NCBI RefSeq assembly: GCF_040096055.1
Contig: NZ_JBBMFK010000011.1
Coordinates: forward strand, 1-64,000
Reading direction: 5' to 3'
From: Pseudoflavonifractor intestinihominis
Lineage (GTDB): Bacteria > Bacillota > Clostridia > Oscillospirales > Oscillospiraceae
DNA length: 64,000 nucleotides
Positions 8,072-17,046 of the stretch are shown here, in pieces (the first letter of the stretch is position 1; each line of letters begins with the position of its first letter). The translations under genes and the position numbers were made by a program. A model generated the notes under the pieces. That model was not told the DNA's origin and ran no database searches. It saw only the letters and a list, made by a program, of their open reading frames with translations.

Positions 8072-9943
8072 ATGCAGACAAGGAAAAAGATTCTGGCCGG
8101 TGTGCTCAGCGGCGCGCTGCTCCTGGGTGTGGGCCCTCTGGCCATGGCGGCCACTGCCAACTATAACGACGGCAGCGTCACCGGCGGCTCCGCCGAGTGG
8201 CAGGCCTGGGTGAGCGAGTGGGAGAGTGTGGCCACCGATTACACCCACGTGTCCCTGACCCCCGGCGCCAACGAGACCCAGCTCAACTTCGCCTGGTACA
8301 GCAAGACGGAGAGCGGCAAGGCGGCCACTCCTGTGGTCCACTTCGGAACAGACAAGAACAATCTGACCGCCTTCACCGGCATGTCCGCCCAGGTGGACGA
8401 CAGCCTGACCGACGGCGTGGCCTATGACTACAACCACGTCACCGTCACCGGCCTGAAGGCCAACACCACCTACTACTACACGGTGGAGAAGAACGGCGTC
8501 CAGACCGAGGTCCAGGAGTACAAGACCGGCAGCTTTGACCAGGTCAAGATGCTCTACGTGGGCGACCCCCAGATCGGCGCATCCAAGGGCCAGCCCCAGA
8601 ACGGCGAGGCTCTGGTAGGCGACTCCGGCGCGGCCAACACCGCCGCCCGCAACGACGCCTTCGGCTGGAACCGGACCCTGGAGATCGCCACCGAGCAGAA
8701 CCCGGATGTGAACTTCATCATCTCCGCCGGCGACCAGGTCAATAAGACCGGTAAGCCCAAGGAGGAGGAGTACGCCGGCTACCTGGCTGCCGACGCCCTG
8801 GCCAGCCTGCCCGTGGCCACCGCCATCGGCAACCACGACTCCCTGAACCCCGACTACACCTACCACTTCAACAACCCCAACGCCACCGAGTACGGCCAGA
8901 CCCAGGCCGGCGGCGACTACTACTACTCCTACGGCGACGGTCTGTTCATCGTGCTCAACACCAACAACTACAACGTGGCCGAGCATGAGAAGGCCATCCA
9001 GGAGGCCATTGCCTCCGACCCGGACGCTACCTGGCGTGTGGTCACCATCCACCAGGACATCTACGGCACCGGCCTGGACCACTCCGATACCGACGGCATG
9101 ATCCTGCGCACCCAGCTGACCCCCATCTTTGACGAGTACGACATCGACGTGGTGCTCCAGGGCCACGACCACACCTACAGCCGCTCCAAGATGCTCTACG
9201 GCGACGGCCAGACCCACGGCACCTACGAGTTCCGCCTGAACGACGAGGGCACCGACTACGACTGGAACAACGCCTATAACACCCAGAACGACGAGAAGAT
9301 CCCCCTGTACCCCGAGGAGGGCGATACCGCCGGCACCGCCGCCCACGACGCCTTCCAGGCCGACAACGGGTGCTACACCATTGAGGCCACCACCAGCAAC
9401 ACCGTGGTCAACCCCAAGGGCACCCTGTACATGACCGCCAACTCCGCCTCTGGCTCCAAGTTCTACGAGCTCATCAGCACCCAGCAGGACTACATCGCCG
9501 CCCGGAGCCAGAACTGGCTGCCCAGCTACTCCGTCATTGAGATGGACAGCAACTCCTTCTCCATCACCACCTACCAGATCACCGACGACGGCAAGGTGGA
9601 GGCCATTGACGACACCTTTACCATCGAGAAGAACGGCACCGGCTCCGTGGCCACCCTGAGCCAGGACGGCGAGACCTACTACCGCCTGCGTGACGTGGCC
9701 GCCTCCGTCTCCGGCACGGACAGCCAGTTCAACGTGGCCTGGGAGAACAACGGCGTGGTGGTCACCACCGGCGCCGCCTACACCGCCGCGGTGCCCGCCG
9801 CCCTGCCCACCGTCGGCTCCGCCGTCACCCTGAACCTGACCGTGAACGGCTCCGCTGTCTCCACCGGCGCTGTGCTGGCGGAGGGCAACTACTACGTCCC
9901 CGCCTCCTTCCTGGCCGCCCTGGGCGTGAGCCTGGGCGCCTGA
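8072..9943 (+). CDS. Secreted purple-acid-phosphatase-like metallophosphoesterase
   Basis: The protein has 623 residues. Residues 1-26 form a signal peptide (RKK, a hydrophobic stretch, then AMA before the cut), so it is exported. Residues of about 45-155 resemble the fibronectin-like N-terminal domain of purple acid phosphatases. The calcineurin-like core follows with GDPQIG (about 164), GDQ (220), GNHD (253-256) and GHDH (364), which together form the two-metal site. The C-terminal 90 residues (YYRLRDVAASVSG and YYVPASFLAALG) resemble the copper-amine-oxidase-N / stalk domains often attached to surface proteins in Clostridia. It probably removes phosphate from extracellular esters. ATG 8072 is preferred because the signal peptide starts there and AAAGGAAG lies upstream. 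Confidence 0.88.
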   Translation: MQTRKKILAGVLSGALLLGVGPLAMAATANYNDGSVTGGSAEWQAWVSEWESVATDYTHVSLTPGANETQLNFAWYSKTESGKAATPVVHFGTDKNNLTAFTGMSAQVDDSLTDGVAYDYNHVTVTGLKANTTYYYTVEKNGVQTEVQEYKTGSFDQVKMLYVGDPQIGASKGQPQNGEALVGDSGAANTAARNDAFGWNRTLEIATEQNPDVNFIISAGDQVNKTGKPKEEEYAGYLAADALASLPVATAIGNHDSLNPDYTYHFNNPNATEYGQTQAGGDYYYSYGDGLFIVLNTNNYNVAEHEKAIQEAIASDPDATWRVVTIHQDIYGTGLDHSDTDGMILRTQLTPIFDEYDIDVVLQGHDHTYSRSKMLYGDGQTHGTYEFRLNDEGTDYDWNNAYNTQNDEKIPLYPEEGDTAGTAAHDAFQADNGCYTIEATTSNTVVNPKGTLYMTANSASGSKFYELISTQQDYIAARSQNWLPSYSVIEMDSNSFSITTYQITDDGKVEAIDDTFTIEKNGTGSVATLSQDGETYYRLRDVAASVSGTDSQFNVAWENNGVVVTTGAAYTAAVPAALPTVGSAVTLNLTVNGSAVSTGAVLAEGNYYVPASFLAALGVSLGA

Positions 9944-9980
9944 GTCCCCCTGTTCTGAATCTTCCCCCCATATGAGCAGT

Positions 9981-10011
9981 GTTTTCCCGGCGGCATTGCC
10001 GCCGGGAAAAT
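9981..10011 (+). terminator. Hairpin after the phosphoesterase gene
   Basis: GTTTTCCCGGCGGC pairs with GCCGCCGGGAAAAT. The following bases are only moderately T-rich, so termination is likely but may be incomplete. Confidence 0.55.
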
Positions 10012-10090
10012 GCTGTTTATCACCCTTCGGACCGGCAGGCCGGAAAAACGTGCGTTCCGCCGGACGTCCGTGTTGAGAGAGAAAGGCTGA

Positions 10091-11227
10091 ATGAAGTTGC
10101 ATATCAAAAAGTTTTTTCTGCGCTGGGGCATCCCGCTGGTGCTGCTGGCCCTGTTCCTGCTCTTTACCGTCCGCCTCAACCAGGGCGGAAAGGTGCCGCT
10201 GGTCAGCCGGGAGGGCCAGACCTTTGAGAAGGGCGTTGTGGTGGAGATCCTCCAGGACAACCTCCAGCCCGACGGCTCCCGGGTAGGGGAGCAGCGGATG
10301 CTGGTGGAGATGACCACCGGCGTCCGAAAAGGCCAGACCCTGGAGACCACCAGCTCCTCCGGCTACCTCTTCGGCGCGGGCTGCACCGTGGGCATGAAGG
10401 TGGTGGTCATGCAGAGCGTGGCGGGGGACTCCACCATCACCAGCATCTACTCCCAGGACCGGGAGTGGGTGATCTACGCCTTTGCCGCCGCCTATCTGCT
10501 GGTGCTCTGCCTGGTGGGCGGCAAGCAGGGCCTCAAGGGCGCCCTGGGCCTGGTGTTCACCTTCTTCTGCATCATCTTCGTGTACCTGCCCCTGGTCTAT
10601 CAGGGCTGGTCCCCCTTCTGGGTGGCGGTGTTCATCTGCGTGGTCACCACTCTGGTCACCATGTACCTCATCGGCGGGCCCACCAGAAAGACCCTGGTGG
10701 CCACCGGCGGCACGGTGGCGGGGGTGGTCATCGCCGGACTGGCCGCCAGCCTGTTCAGCATGGCCACCGGCATCACGGGCTGGAACGTGTCCGACATCGA
10801 GAGCCTGCTTACCCTGGCCAGCACCAGCGGCGTGCAGGTGGGCGGGCTGCTCTTCTCCGGGCTGCTCATCTCCAGCCTGGGGGCGGTGATGGACGTGGCC
10901 ATGTCCATCGGCAGCGCCATCGCCGAGATCCACGCCCAGAACCCGGCCATCTCCCGGGCTGATCTGTTCAAGGCCGGCATGCACGTGGGCCGGGACATGA
11001 TGGGCACCGACTCCAACACCCTGATCCTGGCCTTTGCCGGCGGCAGCGTGTCCATGCTGGTGCTGGACTACGCCTACGACCTGCCCTACCAGCAGATGAT
11101 CAACTCCAACAACATCGGCATCGCCATCATGCAGGGCCTGTCGGGCAGCTTCGGCATTGTGCTGGCCGTGCCCGTCACGGTGGCGCTGGCCGTGCTGCTG
11201 TACACCTGGAGGCCTGCCAGAGCATAA
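10091..11227 (+). CDS. YibE/F family multi-pass membrane protein
   Basis: The protein has 378 residues with an N-terminal membrane anchor (about residues 12-30). A periplasm-facing domain of about 110 residues follows, then at least six further membrane segments from residue 130 on. The conserved YibE/F stretch SLGAVMDVAMSIGSA and the segment GRDMMGTDSNTLILAF are present. The family's biochemical role is not established. The gene starts at ATG 10091 behind GAAAGG and ends at its own terminator, so it stands alone. Confidence 0.88.
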   Translation: MKLHIKKFFLRWGIPLVLLALFLLFTVRLNQGGKVPLVSREGQTFEKGVVVEILQDNLQPDGSRVGEQRMLVEMTTGVRKGQTLETTSSSGYLFGAGCTVGMKVVVMQSVAGDSTITSIYSQDREWVIYAFAAAYLLVLCLVGGKQGLKGALGLVFTFFCIIFVYLPLVYQGWSPFWVAVFICVVTTLVTMYLIGGPTRKTLVATGGTVAGVVIAGLAASLFSMATGITGWNVSDIESLLTLASTSGVQVGGLLFSGLLISSLGAVMDVAMSIGSAIAEIHAQNPAISRADLFKAGMHVGRDMMGTDSNTLILAFAGGSVSMLVLDYAYDLPYQQMINSNNIGIAIMQGLSGSFGIVLAVPVTVALAVLLYTWRPARA

Positions 11228-11228
11228 C

Positions 11229-11266
11229 AAAAAGCGGCGCACCGTATTTGACGGTGCGCCGCTTTT
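11229..11266. terminator. Terminator after YibE/F, shared with the converging MATE gene
   Basis: AAAAAGCGGCGCACCGT pairs with ACGGTGCGCCGCTTTTT, with A-run and T-run on the two sides. Confidence 0.9.
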
Positions 11267-11282
11267 TCGGCGGATATTGAAA

Positions 11283-12713
11283 TCAAATGAGTTGGATCTG
11301 CTTCCACTTGCCCTGCCAGAAGCGGACCAGGAAGAAGACGGCCCGGACCACCCAGTCGCAGAACATGGCGATCCACACGCCCAGCAGATGCAGGCCCACC
11401 ATGGGGATGCCGAAGATGGCGTCCGCGCCCAGCACGTAGCTGAGGACAATGCGGCAGGCGAACATGGAGATGAGGGACACGCTCATGGTGAACATGGCGT
11501 CGCCCGCGGCCCGCAGGGCGTTGGGCAGGGTGAAGGACATGGGCCAGAAGAACAGGACGAACACGGAGTTCCACCGCAGCACCTGGGCGGCCATGGCGGC
11601 GGCGGGGGCGCTCAGGTTGAAGAGGGTGACCAGCCAGCCCGCGCCGAAGAAGAGGATGACCGCCATGGTGCCCATGGAGAGGTAGGCCATGATCATCAGC
11701 TTGCGGGTGTAGCGGACGGCCTGGTCCAGGAACTGGGCGCCCACGCACTGGCCCACCACAGTGACCATGGCCAGGCCGATGGCCTGACCGGGCACGTTGA
11801 TGACGCCGGCCGCGCTGTTGGCGATGGCGTTGGCGGCCACGGCGGAGCCCACCACCGCCAGGTTGACCCCGGCGTCAAAGGAGGTGATGAGGCTGAGCAC
11901 CACCAGCTTGCCCACCTGGAACAGGCCGTTCTCCAGGCCGGTGGGGATGCCGATGGTGAGGATGCGCCGCACCATGACCCAGTGGAACTCGGGGCGGAAC
12001 ATGTGGTGGATGCGCAGGACGCAGTCCCGGTGCTGGAGCAGGAACAGGATGATCACCGCCGCCACGATGCGGGAGGTGAGGGTGCCGATGCCGGCGCCCA
12101 GAGAGCCCATGTTGAAGCCGAAGATCAGGATGGCGTTGACGGTGATGTTGACGATGTTGACGATGAGGGAGTTGAACATGGACACCTTGGAGTTGCCCAT
12201 GGAGCGGAACAGGGCCGCGCCGGCGTTGTACAGGGCCATGAAGGGGTAGGCCAGAGCGGTGGAGATAAAGTAGAGCAGGGCGGAGTCCATGACGTCGTCG
12301 TTGATGTTGCCGAAGAGCAGGAAGAGCAGATGCTCCCGGAAGATGAGGCACAGGGCCATGATCACCAGGGAGAGCACGGTCACCGCATACAGCAGCTGCT
12401 TGGCGGCGGTCCTGGCGTGCTCGGGCTCCTTGCGGCCCAGGTACTGGGACACCACCACCGCGCCGCCGGTACTGAGGGCGGCGAAGATCTGAAGCATCAG
12501 GGTGTTGATGTTGTCCACCAGGGAGACGCCGGAGACGGCGGCCTCACCGGCCGTGGTGACCATCACCGTATCCGCCATGCCCACGGACATCAAAAGAAAT
12601 TGCTCGATCACCAGCGGAATGATCAGCCGTACCAGCATCTGGCGGCTAAACAGCGGTTTGTTCTGCGGGGGCTGTACTTGCTCAGTGCATTTGACTTGCG
12701 TCTGCTGCTCCAT
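11283..12713 (-). CDS. MATE family efflux transporter
   Basis: The protein has 476 residues and about twelve membrane segments in two related halves, the MATE fold. Typical stretches are the N-terminal LIIPLVIEQFLLMSVGMADTV and the GIPTGLENGLFQVGKLV repeat start of the second half. It would export cationic compounds or drugs using a Na+ or H+ gradient. The start at 12713 is preferred because the frame upstream of it encodes no transporter-like sequence and AAGGAGA lies about twelve bases before it. A promoter lies at 12769-12796. The substrate is unknown. A second, distant MATE protein is encoded at 45872-47263. Confidence 0.92.
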   Translation of the reverse strand: MEQQTQVKCTEQVQPPQNKPLFSRQMLVRLIIPLVIEQFLLMSVGMADTVMVTTAGEAAVSGVSLVDNINTLMLQIFAALSTGGAVVVSQYLGRKEPEHARTAAKQLLYAVTVLSLVIMALCLIFREHLLFLLFGNINDDVMDSALLYFISTALAYPFMALYNAGAALFRSMGNSKVSMFNSLIVNIVNITVNAILIFGFNMGSLGAGIGTLTSRIVAAVIILFLLQHRDCVLRIHHMFRPEFHWVMVRRILTIGIPTGLENGLFQVGKLVVLSLITSFDAGVNLAVVGSAVAANAIANSAAGVINVPGQAIGLAMVTVVGQCVGAQFLDQAVRYTRKLMIMAYLSMGTMAVILFFGAGWLVTLFNLSAPAAAMAAQVLRWNSVFVLFFWPMSFTLPNALRAAGDAMFTMSVSLISMFACRIVLSYVLGADAIFGIPMVGLHLLGVWIAMFCDWVVRAVFFLVRFWQGKWKQIQLI

Positions 12714-12768
12714 CTCCGCGCCCTTCTCCTTCCATATGTACCAAATTTCCTGATAGGGATAAACCACT

Positions 12769-12796
12769 ATTCTACCACTCAATGGATGATTTACAA
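12769..12796 (-). promoter_or_regulatory. Putative sigma-A promoter of the MATE gene
   Basis: On the minus strand TTGTAA and TAGAAT are spaced by 16 bases, with TG before the -10 box. Confidence 0.5.
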
Positions 12797-12925
12797 GGTG
12801 TGTTTTACACAAATTTTACCCACATTTCCTGCCGGCTGTATAAAGAACAGACAGGTTGTCCACAATAGACCTGCGCCGGACAGACGGCGCGCAAGAAATG
12901 ATTACATATTGGATGGTGGTATCCT

Positions 12926-13585
12926 GTGTTTGGACGGAATGGAAAGCATGGCGGGCACAGCCTCCGGCGGTGGGAGCTGGCGCTGCTGCTGGGGGTTGCG
13001 GTGGCGGCACTGGCCGGTGGCGCGCTGGGGGCGGAGCAGTCCGCCCTGGCGGACAAGGTCATCCGGCTCCACGTCATCGCCAACTCAGACGACCCGGCGG
13101 ACCAGGCCCTCAAGCTCCAGGTCCGGGACCGCATCCTGGCCGAGGCGGGTGATCTGTTTGACCAGGGCCTGACCCGGGCGGAGGCGGAGGCGGCCATCAC
13201 GGCCCGGCTGGGCGACCTGGCGGCCGCGGGGGCGGAGACGGTGGAAGAGGCGGGGTACGATTACCCGGTCACCGCGTCTCTGGAGGAGAACGTGTGGTTT
13301 CCCACCAAGGAGTACGAGGACTTCGCCCTGCCCGCCGGGGAGTACACCGCCCTGCGCATCGTCATCGGCGAGGGCGGCGGACAGAACTGGTGGTGCGTGG
13401 TGTTCCCGCCCCTGTGCCTGGGGTCGGTCACCGAGACCACGGCCGAGACCGCCGCGTCCGCCGGCTTCAGCCAGGACGAGATCTCCCTCATCACCGGCGA
13501 GAACGAGGGGTATGTGGTCAAGTTCAAGGCCATGGAGCTGTGGGACCGGTTCTGTGCCTGGCTGGACGGACAATCAGGACAATAG
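12926..13585 (+). CDS. spoIIR: Stage II sporulation protein R
   Basis: The protein has 219 residues. A hydrophobic segment near residues 15-35 acts as export signal. The SpoIIR signatures follow: KVIRLHVIANSDDPADQALK at about residues 44-63, then PTKEYEDFALPAGEYTALRI and GQNWWCVVFPPLC. In Bacillus, SpoIIR is made in the forespore under SigF and triggers SpoIIGA to process pro-SigE in the mother cell. Its presence marks the organism as a spore former. The start is GTG 12926 behind GGATGGTGG. I could not pick out a convincing SigF promoter. Confidence 0.93.
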   Translation: MFGRNGKHGGHSLRRWELALLLGVAVAALAGGALGAEQSALADKVIRLHVIANSDDPADQALKLQVRDRILAEAGDLFDQGLTRAEAEAAITARLGDLAAAGAETVEEAGYDYPVTASLEENVWFPTKEYEDFALPAGEYTALRIVIGEGGGQNWWCVVFPPLCLGSVTETTAETAASAGFSQDEISLITGENEGYVVKFKAMELWDRFCAWLDGQSGQ

Positions 13586-13592
13586 AGGAGAC

Positions 13593-13628
13593 AAGACAGC
13601 GGCGGAGCAGCGCTCCGCCGCTGTCTTT
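13593..13628 (+). terminator. Terminator after spoIIR
   Basis: AAGACAGCGGCGGAG pairs with CTCCGCCGCTGTCTT across a five-base loop, with a short T-run inside the arm end. Confidence 0.7.
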
Positions 13629-13798
13629 GCCGTCTATGGAGGGGCTCGCTGTCCGCCGTGAGCCGGGGGTAGATAAGTCTGGAAAAATAGTGTATGATAA
13701 TAAGCGCCGAATCAACTGCCTTGCGGTTTGCGTGAGGCGGACGCTTCACAATACGTATCCATAAAACCGCAGAGGAATTTTTCCGTGAGGTATGTTTT

Positions 13799-16174
13799 AT
13801 GACCGACTTATTTGAGAAATCCATCCACACCCTGGAGCTGCCCCGGGTGCTGGAAAAGCTGGCCGGGCAGGCGGTGACCGAGGAGGGCAAGGAGCGCTGC
13901 ATGGCCCTGCGCCCCCTCACCGATGCCGACGACGTCCAGCGCCTCCAGGCTGAGACCACCGCCGCCGTGAACATGACCGCCCTGCGGGGCAGCCCGTCCC
14001 TGTCCGGGGTGAAGCCGGTGGCGGCCTCCCTCCAGCGGGCGGACATGGGCGGAGCCCTCAACACCCGGGAGCTGCTGGACATCGCCGCCGTGCTCAAGGC
14101 CGCCCGGGCCGCCCGGGACTACGCCGCCGGCGAGAACAACGGCAAGACCTGCATCGACCATCTCTTCGCCTCCCTCACCGCCAACCGGTTCCTGGAGGAC
14201 AAGATCACCGGCTCCATTCTGGGGGAGAACGAGATCGCCGACTCGGCCAGCCCGGAGCTGGCCTCCATCCGGCGGCACATCCGGGCCACCTCCGCCAAGG
14301 TGCGGGACATCCTCCAGAAGCTCATCTCCTCTTCCCAGGCCAAGTACCTCCAGGAGCCCATCATCACCATGCGCTCCGACCGGTACGTGGTGCCGGTGCG
14401 CTCCGAGTGCAAGAACGACGTGCCCGGCCTGGTCCACGACGTGTCCTCCTCCGGCGGCACCTTCTTCATCGAGCCCATGGGCGTGGTGAAGGCCAACAAC
14501 GAGCTGCGGGAGCTCCAGGCCGACGAGGAGAAGGAGATCGACCGCATCCTGGCTGAGCTCTCCGCCGAGTGCGCCGCCCACCGGGAGGACATTGCCCAGG
14601 ACTACGACCTGCTCATCATGCTGGACGTGATCTTTGCCCGGGCCAAGCTGTCCTACCGGATGCGGGCCTGCGAGCCCAGGATCGTGGAGCGGGGCATCTG
14701 CCTGCGGCAGGCCCGGCACCCCCTGCTGGACCCCAACAAGGCGGTGGCCAACGACCTGTACCTGGGCGGGGACTTCGACACACTGGTCATCACCGGCCCT
14801 AACACCGGCGGCAAGACGGTCACCCTGAAGACCATCGGCCTGCTGACCCTGATGGCCCAGTGCGGCCTCCACATCCCGGTGGCGGACGACAGCACGGTGA
14901 TGATCTTCGACCGGGTGCTGGCCGACATCGGCGACGAGCAGTCCATCGCCCAGAGCCTGTCCACCTTCTCCTCCCACATGGTGAACATCGTGGGCATCCT
15001 GAAGGAGGCGGACGACAAGACCCTCATCCTCTTCGACGAGCTGGGGGCGGGCACCGACCCGGTGGAGGGCGCGGCTCTGGCCGCCGCCATCATCGAGCAG
15101 TCCCGGGAGCTGGGGGCCCTGGTGGCCGCCACCACCCACTACGCCGAGCTGAAGGTGTACGCCATGACCACCCCGGGGGTGGAGAACGCCTCCTGCGAGT
15201 TTGACGTCAACTCCCTGGCCCCCACCTACCGGCTCCTCATCGGCATCCCGGGCAAGTCCAACGCCTTCGCCATCTCCGAGCGGCTGGGCCTGCCCAAGGA
15301 GATCATCGACAAGGCCTCCGCCCGCATCGACGCGGAGAACGTCCGCTTTGAGGACGTGATCACCCGGCTGGAGCAGCAGCGCCAGCAGATGGAGCAGGAG
15401 AAGGACCAGGCCCGGAAGCTGCGCCGGGAGATGGAGGACTCCGCCCGGGTGGCCCGGGAGTACCGGGACAAGCTGGAGAAGGAGCGGTCCAAGGCTGTGG
15501 AGAAGGCCCAGGCGGAGGCCCGGGCCATTCTGGACGAGGCGCGGAATACGGCTGACAGCGTGTTCAAGGAGCTCAACGAGATGCGCCGCCGCCAGCGGAA
15601 GGAAGAGGACTGGCAGAAGGTGAACGAGGAGCGGGCGGGGCTGCGCCAGCGGCTCAACCAGGCGGAGGACGCCCTGGGCGCCCGGCCTGAGGAGCCCGCG
15701 CCGCCGCCCACCCGTCCCGCCAAAGTGGGGGATACGGTGGAGCTGGTGAAGATGGGGGGCACCAGGGCCCAGGTACTGGCCGTCAACAAGGACGGCAGCC
15801 TCCAGCTCCAGGCCGGTATTCTGAAGATCACCGCCAAGCAGGAGGAGGTGCGTGTGGCCGAGGAGGACGGCAGCAAGAAGCAGGCCCAGCGGATCATCCA
15901 CCGGGCGGAGCGGCAGCTGCGCACCGTGGGGGCCTCCTCGGAGGTGGACCTGCGGGGCATGACCACCGACGAGGCTGTGGCCGCCCTGGACCTGTTTCTG
16001 GACAACGCCATGCTGGCCAAGCTGGAGAGCGTCACCATCATCCACGGCAAGGGCACCGGCGCGGTGCGCAAGGCGGTGCGGGAGCACCTGAAGCGCAGCC
16101 GGTATGTGAAGTCCTTCCGCCCCGGACGCTATGGGGAAGGAGAGGACGGCGTAACGGTGGCGGAGCTGCGGTAA
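13799..16174 (+). CDS. mutS2: MutS2 endonuclease / ribosome-collision factor
   Basis: The protein has 791 residues, the family length. MutS-like core domains are followed by an ABC ATPase with Walker A GPNTGGKT at about residues 333-340, and LFDELGAGTDP as Walker B with signature context. A long coiled coil lies at about 510-620, and a C-terminal Smr nuclease domain starts at VDLRGM (about residue 717) with IIHGKGTGAVRKAV. It lacks the mismatch-recognition domain of MutS1. Homologues suppress homologous recombination or split collided ribosomes. ATG 13799 has GTGAGGT eight bases upstream. Confidence 0.96.
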   Translation: MTDLFEKSIHTLELPRVLEKLAGQAVTEEGKERCMALRPLTDADDVQRLQAETTAAVNMTALRGSPSLSGVKPVAASLQRADMGGALNTRELLDIAAVLKAARAARDYAAGENNGKTCIDHLFASLTANRFLEDKITGSILGENEIADSASPELASIRRHIRATSAKVRDILQKLISSSQAKYLQEPIITMRSDRYVVPVRSECKNDVPGLVHDVSSSGGTFFIEPMGVVKANNELRELQADEEKEIDRILAELSAECAAHREDIAQDYDLLIMLDVIFARAKLSYRMRACEPRIVERGICLRQARHPLLDPNKAVANDLYLGGDFDTLVITGPNTGGKTVTLKTIGLLTLMAQCGLHIPVADDSTVMIFDRVLADIGDEQSIAQSLSTFSSHMVNIVGILKEADDKTLILFDELGAGTDPVEGAALAAAIIEQSRELGALVAATTHYAELKVYAMTTPGVENASCEFDVNSLAPTYRLLIGIPGKSNAFAISERLGLPKEIIDKASARIDAENVRFEDVITRLEQQRQQMEQEKDQARKLRREMEDSARVAREYRDKLEKERSKAVEKAQAEARAILDEARNTADSVFKELNEMRRRQRKEEDWQKVNEERAGLRQRLNQAEDALGARPEEPAPPPTRPAKVGDTVELVKMGGTRAQVLAVNKDGSLQLQAGILKITAKQEEVRVAEEDGSKKQAQRIIHRAERQLRTVGASSEVDLRGMTTDEAVAALDLFLDNAMLAKLESVTIIHGKGTGAVRKAVREHLKRSRYVKSFRPGRYGEGEDGVTVAELR

Positions 16175-16379
16175 AGGCGGCGGGCGCGCCCGGATGGATG
16201 GATAAAAAACCATGTCTGCTCCAAAGGGCGTTTTTACCCCGGAGGGCGGAATGGCGGCGTCAGAACCGGAATTGTCCGCTGCTGGAGGACATTGTCCGCG
16301 CAAGAACGCATAAAAACAGTCAAAAGTCTTCTTCCGTCAATTGAGAGAGAATACCACCCGTATTTTGTGTAAAATGTCA

Positions 16380-16408
16380 TTGACGATTTGGCACAAATTT
16401 GATATTCT
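16380..16408 (+). promoter_or_regulatory. Putative sigma-A promoter of the second HPr gene
   Basis: TTGACG and TATTCT are spaced by 17 bases, about 50 bases before the start codon. The 283-base gap 16175-16457 holds only this recognisable signal. Confidence 0.5.
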
Positions 16409-16457
16409 ATACAGGAAAGTATGCGACTTCATAAACGCATCTTAGGGGGAAACGCTT

Positions 16458-16721
16458 ATGTATATGAAAGAGGCAGTCGTAAACAATCAGGTCGGCCTGC
16501 ACGCCAGACCCGCCACATTCTTCATTCAGAAGGCCAATGAGTTCAAGAGCTCCATCTGGGTCGAGAAGGATGAGCGCCGGGTGAACGCCAAGAGCCTGCT
16601 GGGTGTACTTTCCCTCGGCGTCGTGAAGGGAACCTCCATCAACCTCATCGCCGACGGCCCCGATGAGAAAGAGGCGGTCGAAGCTCTGGTGGAGCTGATC
16701 GCGTCCAACTTCTCCGAGTAA
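16458..16721 (+). CDS. HPr-family phosphocarrier protein (second of two)
   Basis: The protein has 87 residues. VGLHARPAT places the phospho-histidine at position 15 and NAKSLLG places the regulatory serine at 46, so both HPr phosphorylation sites are kept. In that respect it differs from Crh, which has lost His15. The flanking sequence SLGVVKGTSINLIADGPDE is closer to classical HPr than the protein at 4542-4802. GGGGGA precedes the ATG, and the gene has its own promoter and terminator with no PTS genes around. It could be the general PTS HPr. The existence of two copies suggests separate metabolic and regulatory roles, which is inference. Confidence 0.92.
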   Translation: MYMKEAVVNNQVGLHARPATFFIQKANEFKSSIWVEKDERRVNAKSLLGVLSLGVVKGTSINLIADGPDEKEAVEALVELIASNFSE

Positions 16722-16733
16722 CACCGTTCCGAC

Positions 16734-16764
16734 AAAAAGCGCCGCATACTGCGGCGCTTTTTTT
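16734..16764 (+). terminator. Terminator after the second HPr gene
   Basis: AAAAAGCGCCGCA pairs with TGCGGCGCTTTTT across a TAC loop and ends in a T-run. Confidence 0.93.
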
Positions 16765-16818
16765 ATCCTCGAAAGGCGGAGAAGAACAGGCGGACGGGGA
16801 GAACGGGCATCATAAGGT

Positions 16819-16874
16819 ATGCCATTCTGAAGAGCGGAAAGAAAAGGCCCGTGCCCTGTCTCCAAAGCACAGGC
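16819..16874 (+). repeat. Decayed duplicate of the uvrC 5' end
   Basis: These 56 bases align with the first 56 bases of uvrC (17047-17102) at roughly 78% identity with one inserted base. After correcting that base it would read MPFEERKEKARAL, against MTFEELKEKAHAL in uvrC. The extra base shifts the frame, so this copy is dead. Similarity may extend upstream to about 16784, where both copies have GAACAGG in the ribosome-site region. Similar gene-end duplications occur at pyrE, uvrA and glnA. Confidence 0.75.
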
Positions 16875-16901
16875 GCATTTGGGGACCCGGAAAGAATTGA
16901 G

Positions 16902-16958
16902 ATCTGCGCGGGGCGAGTGAATCGCCCCGGCATCAAGGTTTTGCTCCGCAAAACGCTT
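16902..16958 (-). repeat. Structured intergenic element core (uvrC copy)
   Basis: Read on the minus strand, this block begins AAGCGTTTTG, folds back with CAAAAC, continues CTTGATGCCGG, then forms a second hairpin (GGGGCGA pairing with TCGCCCC around TTCAC) and ends GCAGAT. The same order of motifs, with compensating changes in the stems, occurs at 28363-28423 on the plus strand. It lies between the two copies of the uvrC 5' end. The 325-base gap 16722-17046 is filled by the HPr terminator, the decayed uvrC end, this core and the uvrC ribosome site. Confidence 0.7.
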
Positions 16959-17046
16959 GGACGGCGCAGCGCGCCGGGGCGCTGAGGCGCCCAGCGGCAG
17001 GGCATGAAGGAAGTCCGGCGAACAGGGAGGGCAGGAAAAATAACGT

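Noticed and set aside
7782..8081. Minus-strand open frame of 99 codons before the phosphoesterase
   Set aside because: It lies over an AT-rich promoter region, has no good ribosome site and no recognisable protein.
8015..11449. Antisense open frame of about 1144 codons opposite the phosphoesterase and YibE/F genes
   Set aside because: The Gly/Ala/Val/His-rich repetitive translation is a product of codon bias on the other strand, and it crosses several real gene boundaries.
11157..13172. Plus-strand open frame of about 670 codons through the MATE region
   Set aside because: It is a His/Gly/Glu-rich shadow of the minus-strand MATE gene.
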